Positions 59,440-64,000 of a stretch of DNA of 64,000 bases are shown piece by piece. This DNA comes from Beroe forskalii. Taxonomy: Eukaryota > Ctenophora > Nuda > Beroida > Beroidae. Positions within the stretch are counted from its first letter, which is position 1; each line of letters starts with the position of its first letter. A model generated the notes under the pieces. That model was not told the DNA's origin. It was given only the letters and a program-made list of their open reading frames with translations, and did no database searches. The stretch spans positions 7,817-71,816 of the forward strand of contig WFMF01000234.1 in assembly GCA_011033025.1 (NCBI GenBank), read 5' to 3'. A program made the position numbers and the translations under genes.

Positions 59440-60665
59440 CGGGCACCTAAATCCAGTTCTACGATCCTGTTCCAAGATCTAATCCGGTTCTACGATCCTG
59501 TCTCCCACGATCTTTTCCGGTTCCGTGATCCTGTTCCAAGATCTACATCAGTTCCATGATCCTGTTTCCAAGATCTGAATCCAGTTCCACGATCCTGTTC
59601 AAGATCTAAAATCCAGTTCTACGATCCTGTTCCAAGATCTTGTTCCAGTTCCGTGGTCTGTTCCAAAGATCATCCAGTTCCACGATCCTGTTCCAAGAAT
59701 CTTGTTCCAGTTCCATGATCCTGTTCAAGATCTAAATCCAGTTCTACGATCCTTTCCACGGTCCTGTTCCAGATCTAAATCCAGTTCCACGATCCTGTTC
59801 CAAGATCTAAATCCAGTTCTACAATCCTGTTCACGGTCTTGTTCCGGTTCATTGATCTGTTCCAAGATCTACATCCAGTAATTCCACGATCTGTTCCAAG
59901 ATCTTGTTTCAGTTCCACGATCCTGTTCCAAGATCTTGTTCCAGTTCCATTTGATCCTGTTCCAAGATCTACATCCAGTTCACGATCCTGTTCCAAAGAT
60001 GATATAAAATTTTTGTTCCACGATCTTGTTTCGGTTCCAGACTTCTGGGTTCCAAGATCTAAATCCAGTTCCACGATCCTGTTCCACGATCTTGCCGGTT
60101 TCCGTGATCCTGTTCCAAGATCTACATCCAGTTCCACGATCCTGTTCCAAGATCTTGTTCCAGTTCCATGATCCTGTTCCAAGATCTACATCCAGTTCCA
60201 CGATCCTGTTCCAAAGATCTAAATCCTGTTCCCACGATCTTGTTCCGGTTCCCAAGATCCTGTCTCCAAGATCCCTAAATCCCAGTTCTGATCCTGTTCC
60301 ACAGATCTTGTTCCTGGTTCCATGATCCTGTTCCAAGATCTAAATCCAGTTCTACGATCCCTGTTCCGATCTTGTTCCGGCTCCATGATCCGTGTTCCAA
60401 GATCTAAATCCAGTTCTACGATCCTGTTCCACGATCTTGTTCCGGTTCCATGATCCTGTTCCAAGATCTAAATCCAGTTCTACGATCCTGCTCCACGATC
60501 TTGTTCTGGCTCCATGATCTTGTTCTAAGATCTAAATCCTGTTCCACGATCTTGTTCCGGTTCCATGATCTTGTTCTAAGATCTAAATCCCAGTTCTGAT
60601 CTTGTTCAAGATCTAAATCCAGTTCTACGGTCTTGTTCTAAGATCTAAGTTCCGGTTCCGTTCTT
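59440..60665 (+). repeat. GATC-rich minisatellite next to gap
   Basis: About 1.2 kb of degenerate 20-24 bp units with cores TTCCACGATCCTGTTCCAAG and GATCTAAATCCAGTTC. Unit lengths vary by single bases. The long frames on both strands (up to 135 codons, Trp/Asn/Gly-rich on minus) are artefacts. Confidence 0.95.
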
Positions 60666-60893
60666 GTTCTTAAATAACTATAAAAATTAAAATTATTTAA
60701 AAAATTAATGGGAAAACTACGTTGTGCGCGCACAAAATAAGTTTGAAATTTCATGAATAAATAAGTGGTGCCGTGAAAAAAAAGTAGGGCAAAAAATGAC
60801 GTCACTCAGCCCCGTTTACATGGGAGACATACCCGGACGTCTGCATTTTTCCTAAAAAAGTAATTGTTGTTGCTTTTTCAAATTGTGATCAAA
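60666..60893. other. AT-rich spacer
   Basis: No gene is recognised. A TGACGTCA site lies near 60797. Confidence 0.3.
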
Positions 60894-60957
60894 TTCAAAA
60901 GTACTTTACTGTTACGTGAATCATGATTCACGTGACAGTAAAGTACTTTTGAATTCG
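60894..60957. repeat. 64 bp palindrome
   Basis: AATTCAAAAGTACTTTACTG pairs with its complement around the centre TGAATCATGATTCA (about 60925), with one mismatch (TTACGTG/CACGTGA). Confidence 0.9.
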
Positions 60958-61570
60958 ATGCAATGCCTTGAAAAGTACCCAAGCGCGGCGTAAGCACCGC
61001 GCTTCAGGAGGTCGCAAAAGCGCGTCTTCGCGGCAAAGCACAAATGACAAAGACGCAGCGCGCTTTTGCGATCTGTACCTCGATCCTGAGGCGCGGCGTA
61101 TTTCGTAGGATGTTACCCTACCCTCGCGCGCGGCGCAACGTTCCACATTTGGACGTCACTTTGCAACCTCGCCCGGTTGCCACCCAGTCAGAAGAAATAG
61201 ACGGGGCAACGTCCGTCGACGGCGTATTACGCCGTTGCAGCATGCGTTTGTGGTAAATAGGTGCAAAGACGAGGTATCTGACTTGATTTTTATTCTGAGA
61301 AATTGAAATAGTATTACTATTAGTAATTTTGATACAGGGGTAGTACCCCTGTTAATATGAGTGTTAAATAGTATCAAAATTAGGTATTCAATTTCTCAGA
61401 ATAAAACTAAAAGTAACTGTAAGTCAGATGCCTCATTCTTTTGCGCCTGGGTATTTTTTGCAGCGCATGATTCCCGTGACAGTAAAGTACCCCGGGTACA
61501 AAATCTGTACCGGTACGCCTTGCAACTGCAAACTCGAGCCCTAGTCGCGCTCACAACAAAAGACGCCCAA
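60958..61570. repeat. GC-rich cluster of inverted repeats
   Basis: Several dyads follow one another: GCGCGGCGTAAGCACCGCGC (about 60984-61003), GGTCGCAAAAGCGCG/CGCGCTTTTGCGATC (61009-61073), and ~80 bp arms at about 61263-61320 and 61370-61430 around the small palindrome CAGGGGTAGTACCCCTG. CCCGTGACAGTAAAGTACC near 61470 repeats part of the 60.9 kb palindrome in direct orientation. Probably remnants of one or more non-autonomous DNA elements. Confidence 0.65.
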
Positions 61571-62459
61571 ATTGTCACCGTAGGAGTAGGTTAGAAATGA
61601 AGTACCGAGTTATAGTTGTTCCGTTAATTCAAATGTAAATATGAAATAATAAGTAAAATTAAAAACAATATTAATAATAATTCAAGTGAAAACTAAAAAT
61701 CTCGTTACGCGCCAATCATTGTCAGCGTCAAATTCGTTATTCAATCATGCGCCATGCATTGAATCAATGCATGGCGCATGCAATTGCATCGTCAACTTTG
61801 GTGTCTGTACTTAACAATATGAATAACAGTTAACACTATGAAAAGTAAACTTTAAACGCAGGACATTCATTCTAATGGTCCATCTTGGTACACCTCCCAT
61901 ATTATTGAGATAATTATGAACTATACTCTGAATGATGTCCCCAATGTTCATCACATTCACAACCCTAATCCAAAACCTAACCAAACCTTGGCCCTAACCT
62001 GAACCAGAACCTAAACCTCAACCTTTAAGTAGATGCGCCGAATCATCAGTAACGTTCTCGTTTAAATGGGAGGCTTAAATTTAAAACGATACCCTTATCT
62101 TAAAGTTATGCTTATCTTATGGTTGTAATCATACTTTTAGTTCTACTTCTAGTTGCAATTGCAGTGATGAAATTGAAAAATTATGACGTAATACTTGAGT
62201 TAGAACATTTGAATTTAATTGTTAATTGTTAAAATCAAATTGATCAACGTCAAATTGAAAATTGAATCACTCATCGCTGCAGGAGCTCTAGCTTTTAGTT
62301 CTAGTTCTCTGAACATTGGAAAGAATGACTAACATCCAAGAATATGGCACTGATAGCTCCGAAAAAAATAGCCGATAAAAACAATCAAAATAACTTCACC
62401 AGGTTAGAACTCTGTCTATTGTCCAATCACTCCAAAGTCCACTAGGTTAGACCTCTCAA
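61571..62459. repeat. downstream of MSH6 stop: palindrome and CCTAAC-like tract
   Basis: At 61747-61779 there is a perfect palindrome, ATGCGCCATGCATTGA with its complement. At about 61962-62028 lies a degenerate run of CCTAA/CCTAAC-like units. On the minus strand this is 3' of the MSH6 stop and should hold its 3' UTR. No polyadenylation signal was confirmed. Confidence 0.6.
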
Positions 62460-62677
62460 CTATGTTATTTTAGTTTTAGCCAAGACGTGTGCGAGTTTAG
62501 CACAAAGTTCATCAAGCCGGCCAGTAACACATCTGTTTTGAAGAATGTTTCCGAAAATATGGAATTTGTCAGAGAGTTCCTCAAACTGATTTGCGATTCC
62601 TTGGGCGTCAGCTATCACAGTTTCTGGTATGCCTGCCAATCTTGCAGCGTTGAAACCAAAGCTTTTCGGGCATGCAC
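62460..62677 (-). CDS. MSH6: MSH6 last exon (C-terminus, stop codon)
   Basis: Minus-strand translation (G)ACPKSFGFNAARLAGIPE, then TVIADAQGIANQFEELSDK, ending HVLAKTKIT and TAG (62460-62462), 71 residues. ACPKS(Y/F)GFNAARLA is a hallmark of the MSH6 C-terminal ATPase and dimerisation region. The expected acceptor is CCGG instead of an AG at the junction (62678-62681), so this site is either non-canonical, mutated or misread. Orientation is opposite to exons 1-15. Confidence 0.93.
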
Positions 62678-62836
62678 CCGGTGAAAAAAGGTTTGATTAG
62701 GTGAATAAGTGAATACGAGCCTTCATTCCATCATAAATTAACACGGATTGCCGATTGATGTATTTTCTAATTTTTCTTCGGAAGGTGTCTTGGTGCGATT
62801 TTTATTCAGTAAAATGCTACGTAATTCTAAGCTTAC

Positions 62837-62949
62837 CCGGTGAGAGCTTGTAGAGGAATGTGATATCCTGTTCGTCGGTCTCAGAGTTGTTCATGCAGCT
62901 CATGTGACCTAGTGCTACTTCCTCCTTCTCCCCCAGCTCATCTACCAAT
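62837..62949 (-). CDS. MSH6: MSH6 penultimate exon
   Basis: Minus strand, acceptor TCCTTACAG and donor GTAAGC, phase 2 in and phase 1 out. Translation LVDELGEKEEVALGHMSCMN, then ETDEQDITFLYKLSPG, corresponding to the Leu-Gly-His-Met ... Ile-Thr-Phe-Leu-Tyr-Lys segment of MSH6. It joins in phase to the last exon. The preceding exons (Walker A, B) must lie above 64000. Confidence 0.94.
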
Positions 62950-63296
62950 CTGTAAGGAATGGAAATTAGGAAGGGAGGGGTCAAGAAGTCAGGAATGAGT
63001 TAATCTGAGAGAAATGGGAACAGGAAAGGAGGGCTCAGGAATCTGCACGAAATAGTCAAGGAAGAACGAGTCAATCTATGGGATAAAATTGCAATTAGAA
63101 ATAGAACCTGATTAAAATCCAAACAACTAACGTGATTGCAAAAACAATCAACTATAGTATGATTAGAATCCATTCAACTACAGGGATTGGCATCCATTCA
63201 ACTAATATGATTGGAATTAACTGAACTAGTATTATTGGAATCAACTCAACTATTTTTCTATAACGTGGTTGGAATGAACTATCTAATCAAATAAGG
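62950..63296 (-). repeat. MSH6 intron with purine-rich and GATTGGAAT minisatellites
   Basis: Next to the exon (62952-63060) is a purine-rich tract on plus, hence pyrimidine-rich on the MSH6 strand, with ~50 bp repeats of AGGAATGRRRA..GGAGGGRTCA. From 63115 to 63290 there are ~28 bp units of GATTGGAATCAACTCAACTA type. Confidence 0.75.
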
Positions 63297-63306
63297 TGAA
63301 TATAAA

Positions 63307-63447
63307 CCACCAAAACCGTTGGACGGTTGGTCTAGTAACCCCCCGCTGGTTTGGATGTGATCAGCCCATTTTGTCTCTTTTCAGGTTCCGTTGTCACATC
63401 CAAACCCGCGGGGGGTTACTAGACCAACCGTCCAACGGTTTTGGTGG
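63307..63447. repeat. 54 bp inverted repeat (fold-back)
   Basis: Arms at 63307-63360 and 63394-63447, outer ends CCACCAAAACCGTTGG and complement, nearly perfect, loop of 33 bp. It has the form of a small MITE; target duplication is unclear. Confidence 0.9.
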
Positions 63448-63466
63448 TGATATCGTGACAGATGTA

Positions 63467-63600
63467 TGTAGTTTGAACCCATGTTACTTGCCCAAAGGCA
63501 GTTTGGACCCACGTAACTTGCCCTCACGTAGTCCGAACCCACGTTACTAGCCCACACGCAAGTCTAACCCACATAACTCACCCTGACGAAGTCCAAAACT
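63467..63600 (+). repeat. ~31 bp tandem repeat
   Basis: Units of the AACCCACGTTACTTGCCC type, about four copies, diverged. Confidence 0.8.
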
Positions 63601-63639
63601 ACGTTATTCTAACTTGGAATTACTAGAATTGATATATTT

Positions 63640-64000
63640 CTTAATTTCTACAAATCGTCCACGTGAACTCACGTGCTGAAATATAGCAACTAGATCTAAT
63701 TTCACGTGCATTAGTCGTATTTGAACTCATTTCAACGTAACCAAGTCGAAAATCCCATGTAAATATCAATTTCTTCAAATCCCCTAATTTCTACAAAACG
63801 TCTGTGTGTATTCACGTGCTGAAATATGGCAACCAGATCTAATTTCATGTGCATTAGTCGTATTTAAAACTCATTTCAACATAATCAAGTCGAAAATCCT
63901 GCGTAAATATCAATTTCTTCAAATCCCCTAATTTCTACAAAACGTCCGCGTGAACTCACGTGCTTCACTAGTCCATCGTATATTTCCCCGTTATTCAGAC
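63640..64000 (+). repeat. ~143 bp tandem satellite
   Basis: TAATTTCTACAAA recurs at 63642, 63785 and 63929, with CACGTG motifs and CTAGATCTAATTTCA in each unit. The array runs to or past the window end. A reverse-oriented relative lies at 6480-6700. Confidence 0.9.

Noticed and set aside
59775..60464. Several 80-135 codon frames on both strands
   Set aside because: Low-complexity translations of the GATC-rich minisatellite.
61962..62028. Interstitial telomere repeat
   Set aside because: CCTAAC-like units are too degenerate and few; treated as a simple C/A-rich tract.
1..64000. CRISPR array or bacterial operon
   Set aside because: Repeats are minisatellites or mobile elements without unique equal-length spacers, and genes are spliced eukaryotic ones.

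Overview
This is 64 kb of invertebrate metazoan nuclear DNA. It has spliced genes with GT-AG introns, a tRNA-derived SINE, non-LTR retrotransposons, inverted-repeat DNA elements and many minisatellites. The precise taxon cannot be read from the sequence. The backbone is one mismatch-repair gene, MSH6 (partner of MSH2 in MutS-alpha). Fifteen plus-strand coding exons between 2584 and 46280 splice, by eye, into one open frame of about 817 codons. They cover the N-terminal linker, the mismatch-binding domain with its Phe-Tyr-Glu motif, the connector, and the lever/clamp domains up to just before the ATPase. Introns range from 144 bp to 21.6 kb.

The most striking structural point is that the last two MSH6 exons, ending in the stop codon, lie on the MINUS strand at 62460-62949. 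They are on the far side of a run of exactly 100 Ns (59149-59248). The exons for the Walker A region and most of the ATPase are absent from the window. The simplest reading is that the contig right of the gap was joined in the wrong orientation, and that the missing exons lie beyond 64000. A real inversion or a second MSH6 copy is the alternative.

The giant introns hold other genes. Intron 5 (5105-26669) contains a two-exon divergent rhodopsin-like GPCR (9923-11050, +) and, convergent to it, a single-exon unknown basic protein (11706-12146, -). Intron 6 contains a small Cys-rich type I membrane protein (27179-27760, -) and a decayed non-LTR retrotransposon (about 28498-32600, +).

The introns are also full of repeats. 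There are three copies of a ~3.1-3.4 kb apparently non-coding poly(A)-tailed retroposon; two show 13-14 bp target duplications and the third is 5'-truncated. There is a 2.9 kb TA-flanked giant inverted repeat made of ~165 bp units, a 1.85 kb TTAA-flanked inverted-repeat element, and several smaller fold-backs. Two possible Helitron 3' ends and a 3' reverse-transcriptase fragment (57726-58034, -) are present as well.

A second theme is that minisatellites abut MSH6 splice sites. After exon 3, about 33 units of 24 bp are tandem copies of the exon end plus its 5' splice donor. Before exon 6, about 28 units of 17 bp each look like a 3' splice site. Shorter pyrimidine-rich tandem tracts precede exons 5 and 15 and the minus-strand 3' exons. 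Bases 1-880, and to a lesser degree the flanks of the N gap, show homopolymer-inflated, low-quality sequence, so detailed reading there is unreliable.
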